A DNA stretch of 43,193 nt from contig JAAYEH010000560.1 in the NCBI GenBank assembly GCA_012728855.1, positions 1-43,193 on the forward strand. The letters are read 5' to 3'. Position 1 is the first letter of the stretch; the number at the start of each line of letters is the position of its first letter. The notes beneath the pieces are model-generated. The model did no database searches. It saw nothing but the letters and a program-made list of their open reading frames with translations, and was not told the DNA's origin. The translations under genes were made by a program, and so were the position numbers. This DNA is from Rhodopirellula sp. Lineage in GTDB: Bacteria; Planctomycetota; Planctomycetia; Pirellulales; Thermoguttaceae. This document shows positions 29,773 to 39,168 of this stretch, piece by piece.

Positions 29773-32130
29773 TCACCGTTGCAGCGAATACAGCACCACG
29801 TTCAATCCGATCTTCGCCGCGTCTTCCGGGATGTAACCCTGGCACTCCAGCGAGTCGTGTTTTTCCAGGGCGCAGCTCAGGTCGTATCGGGAGAAAACCA
29901 CGCCGTAGCGGTCGCTCAAGCGAATCGCTTCCAACTCGGGCGAGACCTTCCGCAACAGCGCCTTCAATGGCCCCTTCTCGCCGGCCTGTTGCGGGTCGCG
30001 GCGGGTGACCGTCGACAGGTCGAACCCGCCGTAGGTCGGCGTTAAGAGCGGATCGTCGGCCGGGATCCGCTCGAGCGGTTTATCCGGAAAAACAGCCGCC
30101 ATTTCACGCCGGAACGACTCGGTAAACGCATCGCTCGAACAGATCGAATCGGCGAAGAGCGTGCCGCCGCGCTCCAGCCACGTCTTCAACTGCTTCCGCT
30201 CGGCATCGGTCAGCCGGAACGTATTGCGGCCATGCATGAACACCAGGTGATGATCGAAGAGGGCGTCGTCGGTCAACGCCACCTGCCGCTCTTCGGCGCC
30301 GACGCGAAGCCCCAGTTCGCGTTCCGCGGCCTCAAGCAAGTTGAACAGGGCTCGCGGCGCGGCGTCGCATCCGCCCGGATGGCGAAGGTTGGCAATGTAG
30401 AGTCTGCCGCGGCGAACATTGTCCCCGGCTCCTGCCCGCTCGACCACGCGCGGAATTTCGTCCTTGAACTTCAACTCCCGGTTCGTGGCGTAGGCCATCA
30501 CATTGGCCCCGATCGCCAGACCCGCGTCGATCTTCGCTTGAACCGATTCGCCGTACTCGCGGTCGCGGCCGGCATGAGAGAGTTCCCACAGGCAGGAGAG
30601 CGACGGTCGAGCCCCGCCGCCGGTGTCGACCGGGCAATAGACCACGCTGGTCCTGCAACCGAACTCGATTCCCAAGAGCGGCCGGACGTGCGCCGGCGGC
30701 ACCCGCTCTTCCGCTCTCCAAATCGGATGCTCCAGAGGCAAGAGCCGCAGCGCATATTCCGGCTCGGGAAACACCTCTTTCATCAGCTTCCGAAAGCCCT
30801 CGTCAAAAGCCGCTCCCCCGCAGTAACCTTCCGCAAAGAGAAATCCGCCCCGGTCCAGGTAGTCGCGCAGCTTCCGGCCCAACTCGCGCTGCCGATCGTC
30901 GCCGTCCGGCAGCGGGCTGTTCTTGCCGCAGAGGTAGAGCACGGGCGACTGGGCCAGGTCGTCGACGCCTGCCGCCGCGACGTCGACCACCTGCCAGGTC
31001 ATCGGCCGGCGCCATTTCGATTCGACGTAACGGGTCAAATGGGCGATGTCGCTGCGATGCGCGTTCCAATCGTCCTCCTCGCCGTGCTTGAGCTTGGCGA
31101 CCAACACCGGGCGCCGCCCTTTCGACAGAAACAACAGGGCCAGGCTGGTGGCGATCCGCTCGTCGTCTTCGGCATGTCCGACTCCCTTCCAGGCGTTGCG
31201 AGAGACCGTACCACCTCGCATTTGTAGCAAGTGGTCGGCCCCCTCGCGATACCAGTCGTGCCGGCCGATGAACCGCCGCGCCGTGAGTCGGCCCACCCGC
31301 TCCACACCGTAAAGGTAGTAGAGAAGCCAACTTTGGCTCTGAGCGCCCGGGTTGCGGCTGACGGAGAAGTTGGCCGCCAGCCACTCCAGCGCCCGTTGGA
31401 TGCTGTCGTCGTCCGCCCCGCCGCGGGCGCAGCACTCGATCCGGTCGCCCTCCGCTCTGGCGTCGGCCTGGTGGACGGCGCCGGAGACAATGATCATTGC
31501 GGAAATGCCCGCGCACGTCATGCTCCCCGTGCCGGACTCGTCCCGGCGATAGCCCCAGGAGTTGTCCGGGTTCTGGCAGCCTTCCCAATAAGCTTTCGCC
31601 AGCCGCCAGGTTCGGCCGCTAACCTTCACCCCCACGCGCTCCGCTTCGTGCAAGGCCAGCAGGGCGAACTGCGAATTGGAGTTGTCGCCTGGACCCACGG
31701 GGTAGGACCACGCCCCTTTATTGGTACCATTCTGGATCTGCACTTTTTCCAGCCAGTCCACGTTGCGTTGGATGAGCAATCGATCGCGATCGGGAGTGGC
31801 TTCGGCAAAGACCATCGTCTGGAGCGAAACGACATAGGTCTTCTCCGGTTTCAGTTGCCGCAGATATTCGAGCGCCTTGGCCACATGCTCATCTTCCGGC
31901 TCCACTCCGCTGTTCAATAAGGCCAGGGTGGCCAGTGCCGTCACGCCGCCAACCTGTCCTATCCACTCCGGCCAGGAACCGTTCCCTTGCTGCTGCGATT
32001 TGAGGAACTCGACGCCGCGGTCAATCCCCTCGCGAACTTGTTCCGCGTCGATCTCCGCGCGCGCGGCGGTCACAAGCGGTCCGCTCAACAAACAGGCGGC
32101 GACCAGAGCGGAAGTCAGCAGTCGCATCAT
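29773..32130 (-). CDS. exported alpha/alpha-toroid protein with two DUF4159 domains
   Basis: A 785-residue protein from ATG 32128-32130 (the adjacent ATG at 32127 is equally near GAGGAG). The frame is open to 32160, but that extension lies in the repeat at 32156. Residues 1-25 are a signal peptide (LLTSALVAACLLSG, then ARAE). Residues about 30-370 have the helical-toroid pattern of the prenyltransferase/squalene cyclase-like fold (GVEFLKSQQQGNGSWPEW, VTALATLALLNSG, NPDNSWGYRRDESGTGSMTC). Two DUF4159 domains follow: LRDYLDRGGFLFAEGYCGG with DEGFRKLMKEVFP, and LKTWLERGGTLFADSICSS with TESFRREMAAVFP. It is divergent from the MoxR-DUF58-BatA operon, a linkage often seen in planctomycetes. The role may be in cell-envelope assembly but is not established. 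Confidence 0.87.
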   Translation of the reverse strand: MMRLLTSALVAACLLSGPLVTAARAEIDAEQVREGIDRGVEFLKSQQQGNGSWPEWIGQVGGVTALATLALLNSGVEPEDEHVAKALEYLRQLKPEKTYVVSLQTMVFAEATPDRDRLLIQRNVDWLEKVQIQNGTNKGAWSYPVGPGDNSNSQFALLALHEAERVGVKVSGRTWRLAKAYWEGCQNPDNSWGYRRDESGTGSMTCAGISAMIIVSGAVHQADARAEGDRIECCARGGADDDSIQRALEWLAANFSVSRNPGAQSQSWLLYYLYGVERVGRLTARRFIGRHDWYREGADHLLQMRGGTVSRNAWKGVGHAEDDERIATSLALLFLSKGRRPVLVAKLKHGEEDDWNAHRSDIAHLTRYVESKWRRPMTWQVVDVAAAGVDDLAQSPVLYLCGKNSPLPDGDDRQRELGRKLRDYLDRGGFLFAEGYCGGAAFDEGFRKLMKEVFPEPEYALRLLPLEHPIWRAEERVPPAHVRPLLGIEFGCRTSVVYCPVDTGGGARPSLSCLWELSHAGRDREYGESVQAKIDAGLAIGANVMAYATNRELKFKDEIPRVVERAGAGDNVRRGRLYIANLRHPGGCDAAPRALFNLLEAAERELGLRVGAEERQVALTDDALFDHHLVFMHGRNTFRLTDAERKQLKTWLERGGTLFADSICSSDAFTESFRREMAAVFPDKPLERIPADDPLLTPTYGGFDLSTVTRRDPQQAGEKGPLKALLRKVSPELEAIRLSDRYGVVFSRYDLSCALEKHDSLECQGYIPEDAAKIGLNVVLYSLQR

Positions 32131-32155
32131 CGGACTCCTCAGAGAATTGGCGCGA

Positions 32156-32256
32156 GGCATGGCTCAAGAAACGGGGACTGGCTCCGAGCCAAATAGCTTC
32201 TGTCGGTGAAAAACACCGTTCGGCGAGGTGCCTGTCCCCGTTTTTTGAACCATGCC
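32156..32256. repeat. 101-bp GGCATGG inverted repeat, copy 2
   Basis: Nearly identical to 10961-11061: GGCATGGCTCAAGAAACGGG, CTCCGAGCCAAATAGCTTCT, GTTCGGCGAGGTGCCTGTCC, ending TTTTTTGAACCATGCC. It lies within the 282-bp divergent spacer between the DUF4159 gene and the MoxR operon, close to the DUF4159 start. Its ends are clean, which helps to define the repeat borders. Confidence 0.88.
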
Positions 32257-32331
32257 TGGGGCGAGGTCGGTTGACTATTCCTGAATATAGTAAAATCCCG
32301 AAGTTAAGTCAGGACCGTCTGCTTCGGTTGG

Positions 32332-32361
32332 TTGGGCGCGGAGTCTATTGGGCTGTAGAAT
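32332..32361 (+). promoter_or_regulatory. possible promoter of the MoxR operon
   Basis: TTGGGC (32332-32337) and TAGAAT (32356-32361) are separated by 18 bases, about 50 bp before the TTG start of moxR. Upstream, TTGACT and TAAAAT also occur at 32276-32297 but are too close together. Confidence 0.33.
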
Positions 32362-32412
32362 AGTAGGAGTGCCCCGCCTACACCGTCCATCCAGCACAAG
32401 TGAGGATATCCG

Positions 32413-33430
<1,018 letters not shown>

Positions 33431-33435
<5 letters not shown>

Positions 33436-34438
33436 CAAATAACAAATGACCAATGACTAGCCTCTAATGTCTACCGTCGAGCGCTACCTCAAGCCCGAAG
33501 TCATCAACCAGATCAAGCGGCTCGACTTGCGCGCCCAGTTCATCGTCAAAGGTTTCTTGCACGGCCTGCACGCCAGCCCTTTCCACGGCTTTTCGGTGGA
33601 GTTCAGCGAGCACCGCAAGTATACGCCCGGCGACGATCCTAACGACATCGACTGGCTGATCTATGCCAAAACCGACAAGTATTACGTCAAAAAGTTCGAA
33701 GCCGAGACGAATATCACCGGCTACCTGGCGATGGACTTGAGCCGGTCGATGGGATACACATATCGGCAGGAGTTGACCAAGTTCGACTACTCGATTTGCC
33801 TCGCCGCCGCGCTCTGCTACATGATGATCCATCAGCAGGATCCGGTGGGACTGCTCACCTTTGACGAGCGGATCCGCAACAGTCTGGCGCCCAAGTCGCG
33901 GCGCGGCCATCTTGCCGACGTATTGTCGCTCTTGGCGCGGCTGAAACCGGCGGGGAAGACCAACGTAGCCGCCAGTCTCGTCCAGATCGCGGCGATGCTC
34001 CGCCATGCCAGCCTGGTGATGGTGTTTTCCGACCTGCTTACCGACCCGGATCCGGTGCTCCAGGCACTGTACCGCTTGCGGCACGGTGGGCACGATGTGA
34101 TCGTATTCCACATCCTCGATGAAGCCGAGGCGTACTTCCCCTTCGACGGCATGGTGGAGTTGGAAGAGCCGGAGACCAACCGGCGGCTGCAACTGGATGC
34201 GACGAATTTCCGTCGCGACTATCTCGCCGAACTAGCTTCGTTCCGGGAGCGGTATCGCCGCGAATGCTACCAGAACGGCATCGACTACGTTCCCCTCGAC
34301 ACGAGCATGCAGTTCGATCGAGCCTTGACCGAGTACCTCACGAGCCGGAAAGCGAGATTCTAATAGTCATTTGTCATTTACAGGAGGAACCGAGCGGAGA
34401 CGCACGATAGTGATTACCAATGACCAATGACAAATAAC
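33431..34438. repeat. AATGACA-type motifs at both junctions of the MoxR-DUF58-BatA operon
   Basis: Junction one (33431-33457) reads AATGACAAATAACAAATGAC plus CAATGAC and overlaps the MoxR stop. Junction two has the inverse form TAGTCATTTGTCATTTA at 34364-34380 and the direct form AATGACCAATGACAAATA at 34419-34436, able to form a hairpin across 34365-34438. The second direct block stands between an AGGAGG site (34383-34388) and the BatA start, which has no close site of its own. The entry spans both junctions; the DUF58 gene between them is not repeat. Confidence 0.6.
33467..34363 (+). CDS. DUF58-domain protein
   Basis: A 298-residue protein of the DUF58 family, a VWA-related fold found next to MoxR. 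It shows the core motif HRKYTPGDDPNDIDWLIYAK with KYYVKKFEAETN, then the metal-site-like DLSRSMGYTYRQELTKFDYS, and later VMVFSDLLTDPDP and VIVFHILDEAEAYFPF. It has no membrane helices, so it acts in the cytoplasm or at the membrane face. The start ATG is 31 bp after MoxR, in a spacer with AATGACA motifs and no good ribosome site. With MoxR and BatA it forms the common three-gene set thought to build or regulate an envelope complex. Confidence 0.92.
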   Translation: MSTVERYLKPEVINQIKRLDLRAQFIVKGFLHGLHASPFHGFSVEFSEHRKYTPGDDPNDIDWLIYAKTDKYYVKKFEAETNITGYLAMDLSRSMGYTYRQELTKFDYSICLAAALCYMMIHQQDPVGLLTFDERIRNSLAPKSRRGHLADVLSLLARLKPAGKTNVAASLVQIAAMLRHASLVMVFSDLLTDPDPVLQALYRLRHGGHDVIVFHILDEAEAYFPFDGMVELEEPETNRRLQLDATNFRRDYLAELASFRERYRRECYQNGIDYVPLDTSMQFDRALTEYLTSRKARF

Positions 34439-34439
34439 C

Positions 34440-36569
34440 ATGACCTTTCTCAACCCTCTACTGCTGGCTGGAACCGCGCTGGTCGCCGTGCCGATCATCC
34501 TGCACCTGATCATGCGGCAGCGACCGCGATACCTGGAGTTCCCCGCCCTGCAGTTCATTCAGCGGCGGCACGACACGAACCAGCGGCGGCTGCGACTGCG
34601 ACACCTGGTGCTCCTGGCTCTCCGCGCAGCGCTGATCGCGCTGTTGGCGTTCGCCCTGGCGCGGCCGAGCGTGAGGCTGGCTGGGGCGCTGGGCAAGCAG
34701 GAGGCCCCCGTGGCGGCCGCCCTGGTCTTCGACACTTCGGTCCGGATGAACTACCGCCACGAGAACCGCACGCGGTTGCAGGCCGCACAGCAACTGGGCC
34801 AGTGGTTGCTCTCGCAGTTGCCTGCCGAGAGCCAGATCGCCGTCATCGGTACGGATCAGGCGCCGGTCGCCTTTCAGGTCGATCGCGGCGCTGCCAAGCA
34901 CCGCATCGAGGGGCTGGAAACGACGGCCGTATCGCAGCCGTTAACCGACGCGATCGTCGATGCCGTCGAGTTGCTGGGCCGGAGCGAACTGGTTCGCAAG
35001 GAGATTTATGTCTTCAGCGACTTGGCGGGCGTAAGCTGGCCGGAAGACGCCGCCGCCCGGCTCCAGGAAGCGATGGGGCAGTTGCCTGCCGTGGGAACCT
35101 ACGTGATCGACGTCGGGGTGGACGACCCGGTCAACTCATCGCTCGGCGACGTCCGCCTCTCCGCCGACGTGCTCTCGCGCGGCAGTCCGCTCACCGTCGA
35201 CACGCAGGTGTTTCAGACGGGCAAGGGAAGCGTTCGGACCGTTGAGTTCTACCTGCTCGACTCGGATCGCCGGCCAGTCAAACGGGGCGGAGACACGCTT
35301 TCGCTCGAAGACGGACAGTCGCGGCAGATCACGTTCCACATTGAAGGGTTGCCCTTGGGAACGCACCAAGGTTACGTCCAGATCCTGGGGCAAGACGGTT
35401 TGGCCGACGACGACCGCCGTTATCTGACGGTCGAGGTCCAACCGGCGTGGCGCGTTCTGATTGTATCGCCCAAGCCCGTCGATGCAAGCGCCGTCTACCT
35501 GAGCGAGGCCATCGCGCCCACGGCCTTTCGTCGTACCGGCCAGGCACGTTTCGAGCCGGCGGCGATTCCCTACGAGAAGCTTGCCGAGACGCCGCTGGAT
35601 TCCTACTCGGCGGTTTGCCTGCTCGACCCCGCGCCGCTGGAGGCGGGTACGTGGCAGAAGCTGGCCAACTACACGGCCGATGGTCACGGCCTCGCCGTCT
35701 TTTTCGGGGGCAATGCCCGGCCCGTCAACACGTTCAACGACAAAGCCGCCCAGCAGGTGTTGCCGGGGAAACTGGTTCGGCAGGTTCGGCGTCCCGATGG
35801 CGATACGCATCTCTCGCCCCGTGATTTCTCGCACCCGGCCCTGGCGGCTTTCCGCCGCTTCGGCGGCGCGATCCCCTGGGAAGCCTTCCCCGTGTTGCGC
35901 TACTGGCAATTTCGTGACATACACAAGGGCGTTGCGGTGATTGTGCCTTACAGCGACGGCGAACCGGCGCTGCTCGATCGCCCGGTAGGCCAGGGCCGCG
36001 TCCTCACCATGACCACGCCGGTCTCCGACGACCCGAATCGCGATCCCTGGAACCTCCTGCCCGTCGGCGAGGCATGGCCATTTGTCGTGTTGGCCAATGA
36101 GGCAATGTCCTACCTGGTGGGCAGCGGCGAGAAGCAGTTGAACTACGTCACCGGTCAGGCGGCGCTCCTGCACCTCGATGCGAGCAAACCGTACCGTGCC
36201 TACGTGCTCACGCAGCCGGACGGTTTGGAAGTCCGCTTGGCAGCCGACCTGCGGCGGAATGCGCTGATGGTGACGGCCACGGAAGACCCGGGCAACTACC
36301 GGGTGCAGGCCGGCGGCACCGGGGGAATCGACCGCGGATTCAGTGCCAATGTCCCTCCCGCGCAAACGCGACTGCAACGGGCGACGGACGAACGGCTGGG
36401 CGCAATTTTCGGCGAATACCCCTACCACGTTGCACGCAGTGAGAACGAGATCGAAAGGGAATTCACCGCCGGCCGCGTCGGACGCGAACTGTTTCCGATG
36501 TTGATCGGACTGGTGGCTCTGGCGTTGGGCCTGGAGCATGTCGTTGCGAATCGTTTCTACCGGGAGTAG
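34440..36569 (+). CDS. BatA-like membrane protein with VWA-type domain
   Basis: A 709-residue protein with the BatA N-terminal domain: FLNPLLLAGTALVAVPIILHL as first helix, RRLRLRHLVLLALRAALIALLAFA as second, and the linker QRPRYLEFPALQFIQRR. Then comes a VWA-type region (AAALVFDTSVRMNYRH, where the MIDAS D-x-S is kept, IYVFSDLAGVSWPEDAA). Long periplasmic beta-domains follow, with GHGLAVFFGG and PVGQGRVLTMTTPVSDDPNR. A last helix at the C-terminus (LFPMLIGLVALALGLEHVVA) anchors the tail. It is probably the client of the MoxR ATPase. Planctomycete operons of this type often carry a further large membrane VWA protein after this one; here a 212-bp gap and an unrelated TPR gene follow. The ATG is taken although the nearest ribosome site is about 50 bases away. 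Confidence 0.9.
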   Translation: MTFLNPLLLAGTALVAVPIILHLIMRQRPRYLEFPALQFIQRRHDTNQRRLRLRHLVLLALRAALIALLAFALARPSVRLAGALGKQEAPVAAALVFDTSVRMNYRHENRTRLQAAQQLGQWLLSQLPAESQIAVIGTDQAPVAFQVDRGAAKHRIEGLETTAVSQPLTDAIVDAVELLGRSELVRKEIYVFSDLAGVSWPEDAAARLQEAMGQLPAVGTYVIDVGVDDPVNSSLGDVRLSADVLSRGSPLTVDTQVFQTGKGSVRTVEFYLLDSDRRPVKRGGDTLSLEDGQSRQITFHIEGLPLGTHQGYVQILGQDGLADDDRRYLTVEVQPAWRVLIVSPKPVDASAVYLSEAIAPTAFRRTGQARFEPAAIPYEKLAETPLDSYSAVCLLDPAPLEAGTWQKLANYTADGHGLAVFFGGNARPVNTFNDKAAQQVLPGKLVRQVRRPDGDTHLSPRDFSHPALAAFRRFGGAIPWEAFPVLRYWQFRDIHKGVAVIVPYSDGEPALLDRPVGQGRVLTMTTPVSDDPNRDPWNLLPVGEAWPFVVLANEAMSYLVGSGEKQLNYVTGQAALLHLDASKPYRAYVLTQPDGLEVRLAADLRRNALMVTATEDPGNYRVQAGGTGGIDRGFSANVPPAQTRLQRATDERLGAIFGEYPYHVARSENEIEREFTAGRVGRELFPMLIGLVALALGLEHVVANRFYRE

Positions 36570-36664
36570 GCGGTCCCCCTGGTCGAATCTCGCCAAAATG
36601 CGTAAACTTGCAGGTTCACGAATTCGCCGGTCCTATAGGCGACCGGTGGAGAACGCGTACGGGT

Positions 36665-36737
36665 CAGCAGCCCGGCTGCTTGCCTTCGATTTGCCGTTAC
36701 ACCAGCGTCCGACCTGATGGTAGCAGCCGGGCTGCTG
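36665..36737. repeat. CAGCAGCCCGGCTGCT inverted repeat
   Basis: CAGCAGCCCGGCTGCT (36665-36680) and AGCAGCCGGGCTGCTG (36722-36737) are exact complements, 41 bases apart. Same family as 18238 and 37126. It lies just after the BatA operon and before the TPR gene. Confidence 0.7.
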
Positions 36738-36781
36738 GGAACCGATTTTCTGCCGGTTGCCAATGAAGAGGATTCCCTGCA

Positions 36782-37117
36782 ATGCCGACCAACTTGGAGA
36801 TGTACGACGAGGCCATTCGACTTCAGCAGGAAGGAAAGGCGGACGAGGCAATCGCCAAACTGCAAGACCTGCTACAGCAGGATCCCGAATATGCCTTGGC
36901 CCATTCCGCCCTGAGCGTTTTCTACAGCCGCGGCGAGGACCATGACGAGGCGATCAAGCACGCCCGGCGGGTGTGTGAAATGGAACCCGCCGATTCGTTC
37001 AGCTTTATTGCGTTGAGCCTGGTATGCCAGAAGGCGGGCCGCATTTCGGAAGCCGAACAGGCAATGATGCAGGCGCGACAGGTGCAGTTCAGCTCGCAAC
37101 AGGACAGCCAGCCGTAG
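36782..37117 (+). CDS. short TPR protein
   Basis: A 111-residue protein consisting of about three tetratricopeptide units: YDEAIRLQQEGKADEAIAKL, YALAHSALSVFYSRGEDHDEAI and SFIALSLVCQKAGRISEAEQA. No signal peptide, so it is cytoplasmic. TPRs bind partner proteins; the partner is unknown. GAAGAGGAT precedes the ATG. It is flanked on both sides by CAGCCCGGCTG-type hairpins, so it is probably transcribed alone. Confidence 0.8.
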   Translation: MPTNLEMYDEAIRLQQEGKADEAIAKLQDLLQQDPEYALAHSALSVFYSRGEDHDEAIKHARRVCEMEPADSFSFIALSLVCQKAGRISEAEQAMMQARQVQFSSQQDSQP

Positions 37118-37125
37118 TCAATGCA

Positions 37126-37224
37126 GCAGCCCGGCTGCTTGGAACAGCCGGGCTGCTTCTTACGGCAAGTGGGTCAGGCTTGCCAGCCTGACGATCCGCT
37201 CCGGTCAGGCTGGAAAGCCTGACC
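37126..37224. repeat. three short hairpins in tandem
   Basis: Hairpin one at 37126-37156: GCAGCCCGGCTG, CTTGGAA, CAGCCGGGCTGC. Hairpin two at 37173-37192: GTCAGGCTTGCCAGCCTGAC. Hairpin three at 37203-37224: GGTCAGGCTG, GA, AAGCCTGACC. They fill the gap between converging TPR and DUF3467 genes, where a two-way transcription stop would be useful. Confidence 0.7.
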
Positions 37225-37239
37225 TACGGGGTAACGATC

Positions 37240-37635
37240 CTAACGCTGCTGTTGCTGCAGGCCCGGGCGGACTCGCTTCTGCACGTCCGTTTCGAGGACG
37301 CCGAAGGTAGCCTCGTGCCGCTGAACCGTGAGGCTCAGCGCGTGCAGCATTCGCTTGGCCGTATAGAAGTTGGTGATGATCCGCTGAGTGATCGGAATCG
37401 GCGAGGTGGGAACACCGATCGGCTGCGGATTCAGGACGAAGTCGATAATCAACTCTTCGGGAGTGCCCGTCACACGGCAGAAATTGGCATAGCTTGCCAA
37501 GGCTTTGGTATCGTCGATCTGCACCTGCATCCGCTGCGGCGGCTGCTGCTGAGCCGGCGCCTGCTGGGCGGCCGGAGTCTCTGGGGCACCTTGCTGTTCT
37601 TCTTCCTGTTCCGGTTTGTCGGGGTTCTTTGCCAC
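37240..37635 (-). CDS. DUF3467-domain protein
   Basis: A 131-residue protein. It starts at GTG 37633-37635 with AAGGGAG upstream. Residues 1-35 are a low-complexity Gln/Glu/Pro/Ala-rich arm. The core has the DUF3467 pattern: RMQVQIDDTKALASYANFCRV, TPEELIIDFVLNPQP, ITQRIITNFYTAKRMLHALSL, and ends in a Gln-rich tail. The family is small, widespread in planctomycetes and some archaea, and of unknown function. No signal peptide. A good -10 (TATAAT) lies upstream on the same strand. Confidence 0.85.
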   Translation of the reverse strand: MAKNPDKPEQEEEQQGAPETPAAQQAPAQQQPPQRMQVQIDDTKALASYANFCRVTGTPEELIIDFVLNPQPIGVPTSPIPITQRIITNFYTAKRMLHALSLTVQRHEATFGVLETDVQKRVRPGLQQQQR

Positions 37636-37784
37636 GAAATAGCTCCCTTTAGCTCAAAAGACACGTTGCAGAATCCGGCACGCCGGGAACGACCGCGGCA
37701 CCGGCGACAAATGCGGCATCCATTCGGCCCTGCCCCCTGACGGTGACTTGGACTTGCCACGGGGGCCCGGTTCGATGAAACCTC

Positions 37785-37812
37785 ATTATAGAGGTATAGC
37801 ATAGGAAGTGAA
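37785..37812 (-). promoter_or_regulatory. likely promoter of the DUF3467 gene
   Basis: On the minus strand TTCACT (37812-37807) and a perfect TATAAT (37790-37785) are 16 bases apart, about 150 bp upstream of the DUF3467 GTG start. The rest of the 347-bp spacer 37636-37982 shows no gene. Confidence 0.48.
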
Positions 37813-37982
37813 GGCACGGGGCGCCGACAACGGCAAAATCGCAGCTTGCGGGTTGACCCGAGGATGGTATACGCAACAATTCCCGCGGATTCCGCAGTGA
37901 TCTGTCAAGCCGCAAACCTAGATCCAGCCGGAAAATTCCGCGCCATCGGCAAAGTCTTTCTGTTTACACTGCAGGAATCGTT

Positions 37983-38987
37983 ATGTCGCAAGTCAACGCC
38001 ACTATTGCCACAAAAAAAAGCCATCCGGTTCCGTCGGAACGATGGGCGCACGGCGTGGACTGGCCGGTGGCGATCTGGATCGGTCTGATTCACGTGGGAG
38101 CATTGGCGGCCCCGCTGGCGTTTACATGGAAGGCCGTGTTACTCGCCGTGGCCTTGAGTTGGATCACCGGTAGCTTGGGTGTCTGCCTCGGGTATCACCG
38201 CCTTCTCACCCACGGAAGTTTCAAAACGTACAAGTGGGTTTGGCGACTGTTCGGCTGGGTCGGCTCATTAGCCGGCGAGGGGCCCCCGGTCAATTGGGTG
38301 GCAAACCATCGACAGCATCATCAGTTCAGCGATAAGCCGGGCGATCCGCACTCGCCCAACGATGGCCGGTGGTGGAGTCACATGATCTGGCTCTTTCCGC
38401 AGCGCGACAGCGCCCGCTGGCAGGCGACCATGCATCGCTACGCTCCCGACCTTCTCAAAGATCCTTTCATGCGGATGCTCGACAAGACGTTCATCTGGTG
38501 GCATCTCGCCTTCGGTGCTCTGCTGTTCGGCCTGGGATGGACAGTTTGGGATCTTAGTACAGGCATTTCCTTTGTGGTCTGGGGAATGTTTGTCCGGCTG
38601 GTTTACGTCTTGCACATCACTTGGGCTGTCAACTCCGCATCCCATATATGGGGGTACCGAAACTACCAGACAACCGACAACAGCCGGAATCTCTGGTGGG
38701 TTGGTCTTGTCGCATTCGGCGAAGGTTGGCACAACAACCACCATGCCCACCAACGCAGCGCTCGACATGGGCATCGCTGGTGGGAGATTGATACCACCTA
38801 TATGGTAATCCGATGGATGGAATTGGCCGGATTGGCCTGGGATGTTGTGTCTCCGCCGAGCGGGAACGCCCGCCACGGATCTCCTCCTAAAGGGGAGTCG
38901 ACGGTGGCGCTCACGGAAAGGGCATTGGAGGCTAACCAAGAAGGCGTAGCAGATACGCCGGAACCGGTGTATACTATTGGATCGTAG
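37983..38987 (+). CDS. membrane fatty acid desaturase (acyl-CoA/acyl-lipid delta-9 type)
   Basis: A 334-residue membrane enzyme that inserts a cis double bond in fatty acyl chains. The three histidine boxes that hold the di-iron centre are complete: HRLLTH (72-77), HRQHH (109-113) and HNNHH (250-254). Hydrophobic segments lie at about 28-50, 52-70, 172-190 and 195-215. The sequence GYRNYQTTDNSRNLWWVG and EGWHNNHHAHQRSARHG match acyl-CoA desaturases. The C-terminus of about 45 residues after WDVVSPPS is polar and unusual. The ATG has a CAGGAA site. It probably adjusts membrane fluidity, for example in the cold. Confidence 0.92.
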   Translation: MSQVNATIATKKSHPVPSERWAHGVDWPVAIWIGLIHVGALAAPLAFTWKAVLLAVALSWITGSLGVCLGYHRLLTHGSFKTYKWVWRLFGWVGSLAGEGPPVNWVANHRQHHQFSDKPGDPHSPNDGRWWSHMIWLFPQRDSARWQATMHRYAPDLLKDPFMRMLDKTFIWWHLAFGALLFGLGWTVWDLSTGISFVVWGMFVRLVYVLHITWAVNSASHIWGYRNYQTTDNSRNLWWVGLVAFGEGWHNNHHAHQRSARHGHRWWEIDTTYMVIRWMELAGLAWDVVSPPSGNARHGSPPKGESTVALTERALEANQEGVADTPEPVYTIGS

Positions 38988-39168
38988 CTACCCGCCTGCT
39001 CCTCGCAGGGAAGTCTCGGTTGCGCAGCTTCCCGGATAGTCCCGGATTCACCCCCATCGGTGAGGTCTCCCGGGCATGTGTTCCTTGCCGGTCCATGCGG
39101 TGGTTTATGTGTCCTGTTACCCTTGACAACCCCTTGCATCGCACGGGAGTGCCTGAAGAGCGTCGTTC

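Noticed and set aside
28602..30008. 468-residue Arg/Ser/Pro-rich open frame on the plus strand
   Set aside because: Runs antisense through the hydrolase and DUF4159 genes; composition is typical of GC-rich shadow frames.
34381..34439. Alternative GTG start for BatA at 34410
   Set aside because: It meets an in-frame TGA at 34428 before reaching the BatA reading frame.
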